This document shows positions 22,609-34,210 of a stretch of DNA of 64,000 bases, one piece after another. The DNA is from Bullera alba (taxonomy: Eukaryota > Basidiomycota > Tremellomycetes > Tremellales > Bulleraceae): assembly GCA_001600095.1 (NCBI GenBank), contig BCIX01000002.1, positions 2,108,001 to 2,172,000 of the forward strand, in the 5' to 3' direction. The first letter of the stretch is position 1. Each line of letters starts with the position of its first letter. The notes below the pieces were generated by a model, which was not told where the DNA came from, did not search any database, and saw nothing but the letters and a program-made list of their open reading frames with translations. Made by a program: the position numbers and the translations under genes.

Positions 22609-24816
22609 ATGTCGAACCCGGCCAGTCTCTCCGTCCACTACAAGCCCCCACCTCGGTCGACATACCTCAACCTACCGACACCTTCGCTCACCCCGAATGT
22701 CTCTTCGTCCTCCAACTCTTCTTCCTCCACCTTCTCATACCCTCTGTCACAGTCTCAATCGCTATCATACACCAGCTCTCTCACCTCAGACGTGTCCTCC
22801 AACTCTCCCTTCTCGTCTCCCGACGATGTGGCTCCATTGGCAACTGCCATGCCAATCGGCATGGGCAAAGGCGATGTGATGCTTGGGGAGTCAGCGCCCA
22901 TTGGGAAGGGCCTGAACCACCAATCATCAAGGCCGAGTCTTCGACACATGCCATCGTGGACTTCCTTTTCGTCCTACCGGTCTAAGGGCAGTCTGGCGAG
23001 TAAAGCAAGTCAAATCTCGCTTCATCACCCTAGGCCCACGCTCAAGCGGAGCGATGGAACCCTCTCTCATCAACTCAGTCAGGACAGCGATGATCATATC
23101 CTGGACGGTGTCTTTGAAGATGCTCTGGAGGACAATGGCCAGGCGGAATTCGGAGCTTGGCTCGGGGAAAGTGATATGAGAGGACGTAGAAGGGAGAAAT
23201 CGACGTCCGGGATCAGCGTTAGCTCACGGAAGAGTGGAAAGGGAATGACCCAATTCGCCGGACGAATCAAGAAACTCAGCATCTCGTCCATCACCCAGCG
23301 AAGTCGTCCACCCATACCTAGCTTTTCGATTGATCAGGATGCGCAGCTCGCTTGGCAGGAGGATTCACCAGAGGAGATCAACGGGGCCCTACAACGCGCT
23401 GGCACGCCTTTCGAGCATCCGACCAACTCGCCTCGTCGATCATCAGGTCGTGCGTCGGGGCAGACGACAATGGCGCTGCCGACAATGGTGGAAATGTCGC
23501 CTCCAGTGTCCCCCTCGCAAGACTACTTCACTCCCCCTACAATTCCGACTTCGCTTATGGCTGCCGTTGCTCAACTCCCAGTCAACCCCAGCCTGCCCAC
23601 TAGATCGACACCTGCCTCTCGATCAGCGTTCTCAGCATCACTGCGTCAGCGTCTGACAGAAAGTGCGATCATCCTGGATCCAGCATCGGATATTGGAGAG
23701 ATTTCCGCACCTTTCCCAACCCCGGTCGAGAAGGTCGGATCGGTCTCCGCAACTGGACCTACTGCTTCGCCTTCATGGAACGACCGCATCGCCGATGCAG
23801 AGGACGACGTCAGCTCGGTCGACTTTAACCTCGACATCTTCTCGCCTCGCGCTCCCCAACAGCCCGTCCTGAAGGGTGTTGTCAACACGAATCCGATATC
23901 CCCGCTCGAGCTGCCAGTCTCGCAATTCTCCACAATGGATTCGAGACCGTCCATAATGGCCGTCTTGTCGTCGAGCGATGGTGCGATTCCTACTTTGGAG
24001 GAGCAAGAGCCAAGGGGACCCAGGGAGTCGATCATGTCACCAAGTCTACCCGATATCGATGGTATGCCAAATGCTCAACACAATTTGGGTCACATGGTCA
24101 ATAACTCCTATGCACGGCGACCTCTGGCGCAACACAGCTCGTCGAACCCGACCTCCTTGTCTCGCTCGACTGGCAGAGTGCCCTCGGGGGGAACACCTCC
24201 AAGGTCCGGCTTGATACCGAGTTCAATCTCGGCGTCTTCAGTCTATCGGCTTCCCAGAGCATCTGTTCCCTCCCCCACGACCCGTTCGCCAGCATCGCCC
24301 TTTGCGGCGACATCATCGATTGTACCCTCGCTCCCGTACTCTCGTCGACATTCGGCCATCATTCGGCCCCCCATCCTCCCCACGCCCACACCTCCCAGCC
24401 TCATCACCACTCCCAAATCGCTGGGAAATCCTATCGTCATTCCCACAACCTACTCCGCCGGCCAGCTCTCCGGTGACGGGGGGTCTGTTTCGCCCATCAG
24501 CCTAGCCGAGGTCATTGCAAAGATCGGCAAAGCCCCACCGATGCCACTGGACGACAATGAGGGAATCGCTGGCAGTCTTCCCAGCTCTCGGATTAGGAAG
24601 ACCAGCGCTGTCGTTCGGCTCGGCGTCTTGTCACCGACAGGGGGGCTCGGCGTGTCTGGCCTTGCCGTAGCCTCCGATATCTTGGATAGAAGTCAGAGCC
24701 CTGTGGATACGAAGGAGGAGAACTCGAAGCATCGCGATACGCCAGGAGGAGTCGATCTAGCTTCGGAGTATGAGAAACGATTGGTGGATCAGGGTCTGAA
24801 TCCATACTTTGCTTGA
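22609..24816 (+). CDS. Hypothetical Ser/Pro-rich protein, 735 residues
   Basis: Single uninterrupted frame. Composition is dominated by Ser, Pro and Thr with clustered basic residues (RGRRREKS near residue 190, and a GRIKKLSISS segment near 220). Numerous SP/TP sites suggest a phosphorylated, mostly disordered protein. There is no membrane helix or catalytic motif. It starts at the first ATG after a long pyrimidine-rich leader. No family recognised. Confidence 0.72.
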   Translation: MSNPASLSVHYKPPPRSTYLNLPTPSLTPNVSSSSNSSSSTFSYPLSQSQSLSYTSSLTSDVSSNSPFSSPDDVAPLATAMPIGMGKGDVMLGESAPIGKGLNHQSSRPSLRHMPSWTSFSSYRSKGSLASKASQISLHHPRPTLKRSDGTLSHQLSQDSDDHILDGVFEDALEDNGQAEFGAWLGESDMRGRRREKSTSGISVSSRKSGKGMTQFAGRIKKLSISSITQRSRPPIPSFSIDQDAQLAWQEDSPEEINGALQRAGTPFEHPTNSPRRSSGRASGQTTMALPTMVEMSPPVSPSQDYFTPPTIPTSLMAAVAQLPVNPSLPTRSTPASRSAFSASLRQRLTESAIILDPASDIGEISAPFPTPVEKVGSVSATGPTASPSWNDRIADAEDDVSSVDFNLDIFSPRAPQQPVLKGVVNTNPISPLELPVSQFSTMDSRPSIMAVLSSSDGAIPTLEEQEPRGPRESIMSPSLPDIDGMPNAQHNLGHMVNNSYARRPLAQHSSSNPTSLSRSTGRVPSGGTPPRSGLIPSSISASSVYRLPRASVPSPTTRSPASPFAATSSIVPSLPYSRRHSAIIRPPILPTPTPPSLITTPKSLGNPIVIPTTYSAGQLSGDGGSVSPISLAEVIAKIGKAPPMPLDDNEGIAGSLPSSRIRKTSAVVRLGVLSPTGGLGVSGLAVASDILDRSQSPVDTKEENSKHRDTPGGVDLASEYEKRLVDQGLNPYFA

Positions 24817-24991
24817 TGCGCAGTTTCCGGGAATTGTAATATACCTCTACGATCCGATAGACCCAAAAGTACGCTATGCACATAGATGTCGATCAGCCAG
24901 TACGTCCGAGTAAGCTAGTCAGCTGCTCAATACAATCCTCGACATCGTAGAAATACATAGCGTCAAGCGCAGATGAGATAGCCTGCTCTCT

Positions 24992-26309
24992 CTATGATCC
25001 GTTTACCAGCGGCTGAGTCTCACCTGAGACAGATTGGTCGTCGGCACCTACTGGTAGGCCAAAGTCGTCGATGCCAAGCTGCTTCTGCCTCCTCTTCCAG
25101 AGGATGCAAATGACCTATTACAGCGCCTTGTCAGCGAACGTGTCCTGGTGGTCCGCTGCAGACCTACGAGCAAGGCACCCTGCATCCCACCTGTCACCGC
25201 GTATGCAAGCCAGCTTGTCCAATTTGTGCCGGGGCTCAGTAACAGACTGATCACGAAGAGGACGCTGCCGGGTACTTGAATAGCCATGGTGCCTAGACTG
25301 AGGGCGCCGACGAGCCTGGACTTGTACGTCTTGTATATCTGAGGAGCGTACTGGAGTATCGCGAGCAAGGTCGCCGTCACTCCCAGAAATGTGGCTAGAT
25401 ATTGTAGCAGTGGGTGCTGAGGGTCTCTCGAGGGAAGCACTAAGAGCAATGCCAGTGATAACAGCAGTAGAAGTCCCCTATCACAGAGGATAAGCTCGTT
25501 GTCTGTGCGAGCGCTGCCGTAGTGTTCTCACAGATGAAGCGCGACGACGAAAGCCAATGTCACGGCAAGTCTCCATTCGGGTGTCGTTGTCAACTTCGCA
25601 TCGGGTCCGGAGTTAGGGTCTTGGCCATTGGGGAGTGTCGGACCAGTGGACCCATACTGTGTTCGCGGAGAAGGAATCGAGATGGTCTTTTGATACTTGA
25701 GATGGAATGGGAAGTAGACCATGTACAGGACCAGGCTGAGACCTATCAGCGCGATCTAGCGTTCGCACTCACATTAAGCTGAACAGTATCCATTGTAATG
25801 TAACTTGAGTGAAGCCTAAGAGACTCAGGAAACACCTCCATGCCCCCTAGCGCAGTTGGTCAGAGTTACTCCAAGCACGATATGGCTACGTACGAGATAT
25901 TGACAATGAGTGAACAAGGGCCATTGTAGGATCAGCATGTTGAGCATCCCGGAAGCGGATGAGGTAGCACCCAATAAGAGGTACCACTGATCTTGTCAGT
26001 ATGGTCTTTACACATGATCGCGGTAGACTGACTGGAGAGAAGCCCTCGGATGACTTGGACCTGATGATACGGAGATGCTACGTCCATTAGCGAAGGCTCA
26101 AGACGAATCAAGAGGCAGCTTACTTGAGGAAGATAGCTGATGACCAAGCCGAAGCACATTCCAAGAGGGAGAATCAAAGCCCAGACATTGGACTGACGGA
26201 CATTCCGAGTCAGCGAGGGTTGAGGCTGGGGGAAGAACACCCTTATGAAGCTTACTTCTGGTACATTTGGAGGTGAACTCGGCGGCGATGGCTGACTTGG
26301 AGAGCTCAT
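24992..26309 (-). CDS. PQ-loop repeat membrane protein
   Basis: Eight exons on the minus strand: 26256-26309, 26124-26192, 26033-26077, 25894-25986, 25773-25846, 25532-25735, 25168-25477, 24992-25114, giving 323 residues. Two PQ-loop repeats are visible: SYLPQHLRIIRSKSSEGFSP near residue 40, assembled from two exons, and QYAPQIYKTYKSRLVGALSL near residue 210. Hydrophobic helices flank them, consistent with the seven-helix SWEET/PQ-loop fold of vacuolar or lysosomal amino-acid exporters and related proteins. One intron (25736-25772) is only 37 nt; its acceptor was chosen because it alone keeps the frame. It is head-to-head with RPS14. Substrate unknown. Confidence 0.88.
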
Positions 26310-26777
26310 CGCACAGTCTGTTCTTGCAATCAACTTGTGATTCGGTGGAGTCAAAGCACCCTCTGAGTTGCCTTTGAGGGGCACACGCTGTGAAGGGATA
26401 AGATTTCGCACCTGCTACATCCCCGGGGACAACTCACCGATATTACGAGGCTAGAGAGGCAGCTCTTACCTCATTCGTATCCATGTGGACTGCAGACGGA
26501 CTCCAGAGGATGCGCTGTAGAGTGTAGAGCACGGTGTTGTACGCGTGCTCTGCTCAGGACGCTCGAGCCCAAGCAGGACAGCCTCCACCGGGTCTGGAGA
26601 GAGTTGCCACCCGGCGGTGATGACCGCTGTCCGGGGTGCCACATCTGGTCATGGGGGAAATTCCGCCAAATTCCGCACACCACTGGGCGAAATTTGTTTC
26701 CGTTGCTCGCATGGCCAATCCTCTTAGCAAAATTCAACAAAGTTGATAGCTCTATCCATCCATCAAATCTATCCAAA
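26310..26777. promoter_or_regulatory. Divergent promoter, PQ-loop gene / RPS14
   Basis: Contains two direct copies of AAATTCCGC (26658 and 26668) and a related inverted copy near 26687, about 85-120 bp before the RPS14 ATG. These are candidate ribosomal-protein promoter elements. Confidence 0.5.
26658..26676. repeat. AAATTCCGC direct repeat in the RPS14 promoter
   Basis: Two identical nonamers separated by 1 bp, with an inverted relative (GCGAAATTTG) 10 bp downstream. Confidence 0.7.
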
Positions 26778-27404
<627 letters not shown>

Positions 27405-27559
27405 TAGCACGCGTTTTGGCTGTCTAGTATATTCTGTATGCGAGATGACAATTCCCGTGGCTCGTCATGTTTACAGGCAGTGCGGATGGTGCAATCAAGC
27501 TGTGCATCAAGAAATTTCGACTCTACTGACGACCAACTATCACCTCTGCCTTCAAATGC

Positions 27560-29041
27560 TCACTTGGCGTTCGACTTCCATCCGCCCTCTGCAAATACCG
27601 CCGACACCGCCTTGACTGTTCTCACGAGGCTCTGTTCGCTATATCTGGGTCCAACCAGGGAGAGACCGACTGGCATGCCATTCGGACCAACGAAACCAGG
27701 AACATTGATCACCGGGGTATGCAAGACGGTCCACATGAGGTTGAAGGAGGCATCACCTGTGAACCTCAATGGCTCTTCCAGCACTGGTGCTTCGTCGGTG
27801 ACTGACGGTGTGATCAATGCGGTGTATTGGGCGGCGATGGAGTCGATGACCGGTCGAAGTCTAGCAATGTTGTCGTAAGAATCGAGCTGCTCTCGACGCG
27901 TGGTCTTGGTGTCGTTCACCACATGCTTGGTGACCCAAGGGTCAAGCTGGTCGGGGGACTGGAGGTAGTCGCCCAGGAAAGACGATTGCCCCTCCATGTG
28001 GAGAATGTTTCGATGCCAGACACCGAGATTGTCGAAATCGGATGGCAGAGTAACCTCTTCAACCTCGGCCCCTTGTGCCGTCAACAACTCTTTGGCCTTG
28101 TCCCAAGCGGAGGTCACGGCTGGTTGCGCTTTAGGCCAGACGTAGGTTCGAACGAAACCGAATTTGGCGCCGGCCAATGGCAAGGGCAGGGGTTCGGGAA
28201 CTTGGTCGTCTTGGAGCTTGAACACGTCGCAAAGCAGCTCGAGGTCGTCTGGAGAACGGGCATACAAGCCAACAGTGTCGCAGGTGATCGAGTCTACAGC
28301 TCTTAGCTCTTGCGCAAGGAGCTAAGACTTACACATCTTAAGACCTTCTCTGGAGATGGCGTTCCAAGTCGGCTTCAGAGCGTAAACGCCATTGTAGGAG
28401 GCAGGTCGGATTGTACTGCCGCCTGTCTGCGTGCCCAAAGACAAGGGGACCTGGAAGTCTCCGACGACGGCTCCGGAGCCCGATGAACTGCCACCAGGCG
28501 AGCGCGTGTGATCGTGTGGGTTGCATGTAGGAGGACCTTTTTGACATCTGATAGCACATTAGCCTCATGACCACTCGGATTGCTACTCACGTTGCGAACT
28601 CGGTCGTGTGGGTTTTGCCGAAGATCAGCGCTCCAGAAGCTCTCAGGGTGTGAACCACCGCCGCATCCAGCTGTGGGTGGTCATCCTTGTAGATGGGCGA
28701 GAAGTGCTGAGTAGGCATGTCCTTGGTGAAGATGACATCCTTGACGCCTACGGCGACACCATGAAGTGGACCTCGCTTATCAGCGGGAGTGGCATCGAGC
28801 TTTTTGGCGGACTCCAAGATGAGCTCTGGATTGAAGTATGCCCAGCCATGGACCAATTGATCTCGCTTCTGCACTCGAGCGATCAGTGCTTGGGCACTGA
28901 TAAAGTCAGCCCAGCACGATGATAGGGTGTTTGAAATCTTGTGGGCAGGACTCACTACTCTACAACCGTGATCTTGCCAGAGCGTGTGAGAGCAGCAACT
29001 TCCGAAGCGGACAGTTCGTAGAGTGGTCGGGTGTGGGTCAT
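27560..29041 (-). CDS. Amidase (amidase-signature family)
   Basis: Four exons: 28956-29041, 28591-28896, 28333-28547, 27560-28293, giving 446 residues. The Ser-cisSer-Lys triad of the amidase-signature family is visible: Lys in GVAVGVKDV, the glycine/serine-rich PGGSSSGSGA with the cis-Ser, and the nucleophile Ser in TQTGGSTIRPAS. It hydrolyses an amide to acid plus ammonia; the substrate cannot be told from sequence. It is divergent from the Old Yellow Enzyme gene over a 382-bp promoter with a central palindrome, and is the left edge of the putative catabolic cluster. The 3' end is convergent with RPS14. Confidence 0.9.
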
Positions 29042-29423
29042 TCTGCTTTTGTTGTGTGTTTCTGTCGACAGCGATGCGAGTCTTGTCTTCGTGAGTCAGT
29101 TGAAGGATAGATGGCTACCAGACTTGGCTCGATAGCTATTTGTACACGCATGCTCTGGGACCTGGACTGTAAGGACGAAGATGAGTCCTAGTTCCGGGGC
29201 CGAGTCGAGCCGCCAATGAGGCTTCCGAAATTTCGGAATCTGTTATCTTCGACCCGAACGGCTTCGGAAGCAGCAGCGAGATAAGCAACTCGTGAGTGAA
29301 TTCCCTGATTGGCCTGGTCATTGCGAGACATGTGGGATCGATGCGTATTGCATAAGATGTTCAGCAGCCTCTGTGACAGACTCTCACTCGCCAGCTCGCT
29401 CCAGGTAACAGACAACGGCTAAG
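29042..29423. promoter_or_regulatory. Divergent promoter, amidase / Old Yellow Enzyme
   Basis: Head-to-head region with a perfect palindrome at its midpoint and a further TTCGGAA at 29263-29269. Confidence 0.6.
29223..29238. promoter_or_regulatory. 16-bp palindrome, candidate Zn2Cys6 binding site
   Basis: TTCCGAAATTTCGGAA is a perfect inverted repeat with CCG/CGG half-sites six bases apart, the type of target bound by fungal binuclear zinc-cluster dimers. Its centre is within a few bases of the midpoint between the two start codons. Two such regulators are encoded in the same cluster. Confidence 0.55.
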
Positions 29424-30895
29424 ATGACTGTAATTACGCCATGGTCCCCTGTCAAGATCGGTGCTTGCACCCTCGACCACCGAGTCGTCCTTGCCCCATT
29501 GTAGGTTGAGCGGCCTCCATAGTCATATTCGATGCTAATAGGGCTCTCAAAGAACTCGAGGACGAGCCTCACCTTCCGAAAGGACAGAGAAGACATGGGT
29601 ACCAAACGACCTGATGAATGAGTATTATACGTGAGCGTGGGCGTTCCAAGTGCGTTGGTACCATAGCTGACGCCAGATGTAGGGAGCGGGCTACGCAAGG
29701 AGGTCTCCTGATCACTGAGGCAACGTGAGTACCGAAGCTCGGGCGGTGAGGCTGACATTTACAGCCCCGTATCACTTGAGGCGTCCTCGAAACCTGGCAT
29801 CCCAGGAATGTTCACTCAGGAACAACGGGATGGATGGGCCAAGATCGTCGATTCTGTCCATGCCAAAGGTGCTTCCATCTTCTCGCAGGCATGGCACCAA
29901 GGCCGATCCGCACATTCTTACTTTCTGGGCACTCAACCAGTCAGCAGCTCGGACGTGGCTGCTGATGGAAACGTCATGTGGGGAGGGGTATCGATGCCGT
30001 GCGAAAAGCCAAGGAGTATGACTGTGGTGGATATCGAGAGGACACAGTCGGATTTTGTCAATGCGGCCAAGAATGCCAGATCCATCGGCTTTGATGGCGT
30101 GGAGATTCATGCTGGCAACGGGTACCTATTTGACCAATTCCATCACAGTAATGGTGAGTCTGATCTTTCAGGGGGACCAGAACAGCTGACCCGGACTATC
30201 AGTGAACCTCCGAACCGACTCTTACGGCGGTGACATGTTCAAGAGGTGCAAATTCACCCTGGAGACCATCGACAAGATGATCGCCGCCATTGGTTCGGAT
30301 AGACTGGCTGTTCGACTCACGCCGTTTGGCTTGTTCAATGACTGCCGAGGAGAGCAGCGGATGGAACAGTGGCTGTACCTATGCTCAGAGCTTAGCAAGC
30401 GGAATCTCGCTTATGTGTGAGCAAAAGACCTGAGCGATATCCCTCGATAACTGACATATCCCAGCCATTTGATCGAGCCCAGATTCGATGAATTCCGCAG
30501 TGCCAGCGAGAAGGCCTCGGTCCTCGGCGGTCTGACCTCTACACAACTTTCTCTAGCCCCCTTCCGACAGGCGCTTGGGTCTACACCGATGATCGCTGCT
30601 GGCGGATTTGGCCCCAACAATCTGAATGAGGGATTAGCAAGAGGGGACCATGATCTCGTGGCTTTTGGAAGATTCTTCTGGTAAGCGCCATCCAGACTAC
30701 CACCTCAATCGCTGACTGATCACCAGCGCCAATCCGGACCTGGTCGAACGATTGAAGAACAATCAGCCTCTGTACAAGTGGGATCGGTCGCGCTTCTATG
30801 GGCCGTTTGAGGACAATAAGATTGGGTACACCGTACATGTCAAGCGAGAGATAGCGGGTTCAGGTGAAGGGCTGAAGGCGCAATTCGCGGATTAG
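29424..30895 (+). CDS. Old Yellow Enzyme-family NADH:flavin oxidoreductase
   Basis: Seven exons: 29424-29500, 29553-29630, 29683-29724, 29765-30153, 30203-30416, 30465-30680, 30727-30895, giving 394 residues, normal for the family. The FMN TIM barrel is complete: N-terminal APLTR, GLLITEAT, HQGRSAH, the active-site HAGNGY (His/Asn pair with Tyr), the NLRTDSYGG loop, and the phosphate-binding GGFGPNN...GRFF region. It reduces activated C=C bonds using NAD(P)H. Within the cluster it may act on an unsaturated ring intermediate. In Aspergillus an OYE-type enzyme (HxnT) belongs to the nicotinate pathway, which is only an analogy. Confidence 0.92.
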
Positions 30896-31411
30896 ACGGT
30901 CGATGGGTGAACAGGGGACATTGGGCGATGTAGACGCATAGATGGCGATTAGGGCTTGAGCACATTCCGCACGTATCGGTCTTTTTATCGCGTGTGAATG
31001 TCAAGCTTGATCCACCGCCTCCGAAGTAATGAAGAATCTAAGATTCGGGAGCATACGTATGCCAGTGATGCGTATGCCCATACTTCAGCGTTCAACATTA
31101 TACGCACTGGGAGCAGCCGTACAGTCGCAGAAGAGACAAGCCTGGTGGACTCTGGTCTCGATACGCGCCACGTGGCGGCCTGCACGTGTGACCCCATCAC
31201 ACGCCTAATCGTCTGACCTTGGAAGCCTAATCAGTGTAGCCAGCGGGCCGCTGTTCGGAAGCTGGGTGCACGCGCGGATATCTGCTTACCTCACTTCTGC
31301 TCCTCACGAGATATCATGATCCTCTGCATGCAGATTCGTGCATACCGTACCCATCGGTTGCAATCGGCAAGTTGCATCCTTATCGTCTCCTCCTGGTCAG
31401 CTCCCTGCGAC
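30896..31411. other. Intergenic, promoter of regulator 1
   Basis: No coding frame. Contains TTCGGAA at 31254-31260, about 150 bp before the regulator's ATG. Confidence 0.45.
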
Positions 31412-34167
31412 ATGACGGACGAGCCCCGCGGCAAGTCATCTGGGCAGCGAAAGCCTAGAGCCAACTTGTACGCAGCTCAGGCATGCGTGCGATGTCGGAC
31501 GAGGAAGCAGGTAGGTAATCGGAACAGTCGGAAACCCGCGGGTCGACGTCACAAGAGTACAAGCTGATGTTCTGACAGCGATGCATCACCGAGCCCGGAG
31601 AGGAGAAAGTGAGTCGCGAAGAGTTCCATGACATGAAACCTCACTGACAAGCCTGTGATCAGACATGTGTGAGTTCACTCGTTCACGTCTGGATATCCGC
31701 CTGAACCACTCTCCAATCGTTCAGCGGAACTGCCTTGCCAGCGGCTCTGTATGTGTGTACCGATCTGCCACAGACGACAAAGAGCCTCCTAGCAAACGCA
31801 GCAGACAAGAATCGTGCGTACATCAAAGTAAGCGGTAGTGACTGACACACGACAGTTCTCCTCGACAACAGGACAAGACCCCGACATCCGGATCGCAATC
31901 CGCCTCACCAGAGTTCAACGATGCGTCTACCCAAAGTCAGACAGTCTACCAACCGTCCAGTCTACAATTTGGACAGCACAACTCTTCGTCGATGGTCGAC
32001 CCATTTCATCACAACACCATACCTCATCTAGACCCCGAACTCACGTCCAATCCTCAACAGCGGTATCCGCCACAGGTGGCTGGGCCTTCCAACATACCTC
32101 AAGGATCAGCTGGCTGGCCGACTTGGTTCCCTGGACCTCATACTGCGATGAGTAATGCTGGACAGGTCACACAGCCCGCTCCCACGTCTACTGCTCCCCA
32201 CGATTTGAGCGCTTTCGCCCCAAATGATACAACCCCAAGCCGAACACGGACCACTGACAGATCGACGTATGACGCGGCGAAAGGTCTTGCCATGATATCG
32301 CTGGAGGCGGCTGCAGAACCTCATTACGTTGGCGAATCGTCGGGTTTCATCTGGACGGCAGTGTTGGGACAAGGCATGACGGCTAGGTCGAGCAGTAATT
32401 CAGTCGGTGACGAGTCAGATGAGACGGCTAGGAGAGGCTCCGTCACCCCTAAGAGCCTATCAGCTTACCGCTCAAGACTCAAAGCGGGCCTGTCGGACGA
32501 CGTCGCCGCCGAGGTCTTGCGAGTCGTGTACGAGCACGTACAGCCAAGGGTGCGTGCCCCTGAAAGGACTCGAGCTGATAATCACAGTATCCATTCATGG
32601 ACTGGCTAGCATTCGAGAAGCAATGGAGCACTCGACACGAGATATTCCAAGCAGTCGGCCACCGACAAGAGCTGGACAAGCAAGCGTCCGTCTCCGCCTT
32701 TTTCGTCCTTATGATCCTTGCCGTAGGCAGTCAATTGTGCAAAGACAAGTCTCTACACGGGATGCAGCCAGCCGAGGAGTATTACGCGCTTGCCTTACCT
32801 TTCCTGAGTGTGATCGTCCAGCTTCACAACCTGGCGAATGTTCAAGGTGAGTAAAAAGTCCACAAGCTGAATGCTCACTACTAGGTCTCCTGCTACTGGC
32901 AGTCTACTCTCTCCGCGACAGTAGAGGCCCTTCCGTCTGGTATCTCTCTGGAGTAGCGATTAGGTTGTGAGTACGACACAGGACCACTGTCGCTGACGTG
33001 TCAGATGCGTAGGACTAGGATTGCACAGGAGAACAAGCCAGCGCCAGATCCGTATGATGACGGAACATCAAGTCGAGATGCGCAAAAGGGTGTTTTGGGC
33101 GACGTAAGTGGCCTCTTGGTCGACTTTTGCTGAGCTTTCAGATACATTCTCGACCGGATGATGGCGATGATACTTGGTCGACCTCTTGGTATCAGTGACG
33201 ATGACATCGATGCCGAGCTGCCTGCGACCAACGCCATTTCGCCAGAGCTGTCGCCTCCGGCCAATCCATTGGACGCCAGCGCTATGGATTCGTCAGTTCA
33301 TTACATCAAGTTGATGCAGATCGAGAGTCGGATCCAAAAGGCAGTGTATGCTCTGGGAGTCAGGAGCTCTATAGACTATTACGCTTTGTTATCCCAACTC
33401 GACGAATGGGAAGCCAACATTCCTTCTGGTGTCTACCGAGCCGACCGATCAAGCATACCTTCCTGCTCAGCCGATTGGTTCCGGCTGAAAGGGGTGGAAG
33501 CTAGACTACACTTACTCCGACCGCTATGTGCTGAGCAGGGCACCGGGTCAGATTTTGTTCCGCTCCTGGCTCAGAATGCGGCGCGTGGCTGTGACCTACA
33601 GTGAGTGGAAGCTCAAAGAGTAGTGAAACTAATATCGACCGTGCAGGAAACGAACCCATCATTCTGGCCAGCCGCTGTCCAGCGCTTCCGTTCATTCCAC
33701 CTTCATCTGTGGTCTGGCTCTTCTCTACGCCGTCTTCCTCCGACCGGCCGTGCTCCCGCTTACCCAGGTCTTTGGAGCTGTCAAAGCAGCCTCGAATACT
33801 CTCTTTGCATATTCGCAACGAGACGGTGTATCTATGGCGCTGTTCAACGTGTTTGAAGATCTTTCCACCGTGTGTATCGAAAGAGCAAGCAAGGATCAGT
33901 CTGGGATCTCGCCCTTGGGAGACAGCACTCAATGGCAAAAGGCCTCGGCTGAAGCTACGAGCAACATAGGTAAGTCAGAAAGTCTCCCTCATACCGATCG
34001 CTGATGAGCTCGCAGATACCACAACTGCTATGGAGTATCTCGATTTCCTCGGCTCTTTGGGTATCGATATCGGACCGGACAAGGATCCGTTCATGGGCGA
34101 GGCTTCGGACACGCTCTGGAACCTCGCTGCTTTCTCGCCGGGCAACATGGGGAATCAGACACTTTAG
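31412..34167 (+). CDS. Zn2Cys6 transcription factor 1
   Basis: Eleven exons: 31412-31510, 31579-31608, 31663-31668, 31725-31813, 31856-32549, 32588-32846, 32885-32966, 33005-33103, 33142-33600, 33647-33969, 34016-34167, giving 763 residues. The N-terminal binuclear zinc cluster reads C-x2-C-x6-C-x9-C-x2-C-x6-C only when the 6-nt exon at 31663-31668 (Thr-Cys) is included, because it supplies the fourth cysteine. A Ser/Pro/Gln-rich linker follows, then the fungal-specific transcription factor domain (about 300-640: YPFMDWLAFEKQW, GLGLHRRT, EMRKRVFWATYILDR). It is probably the local regulator of the surrounding cluster. The 3' end is 43 bp from the convergent hydrolase gene. Confidence 0.92.
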
Positions 34168-34210
34168 GCCTCTCAGCAGTTGTACATCTATGTCCTATCT
34201 CTATGTTGGC

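Noticed and set aside
27438..28306. Plus-strand frames antisense to the amidase
   Set aside because: No splice signals or motifs; the minus strand has the complete amidase triad.
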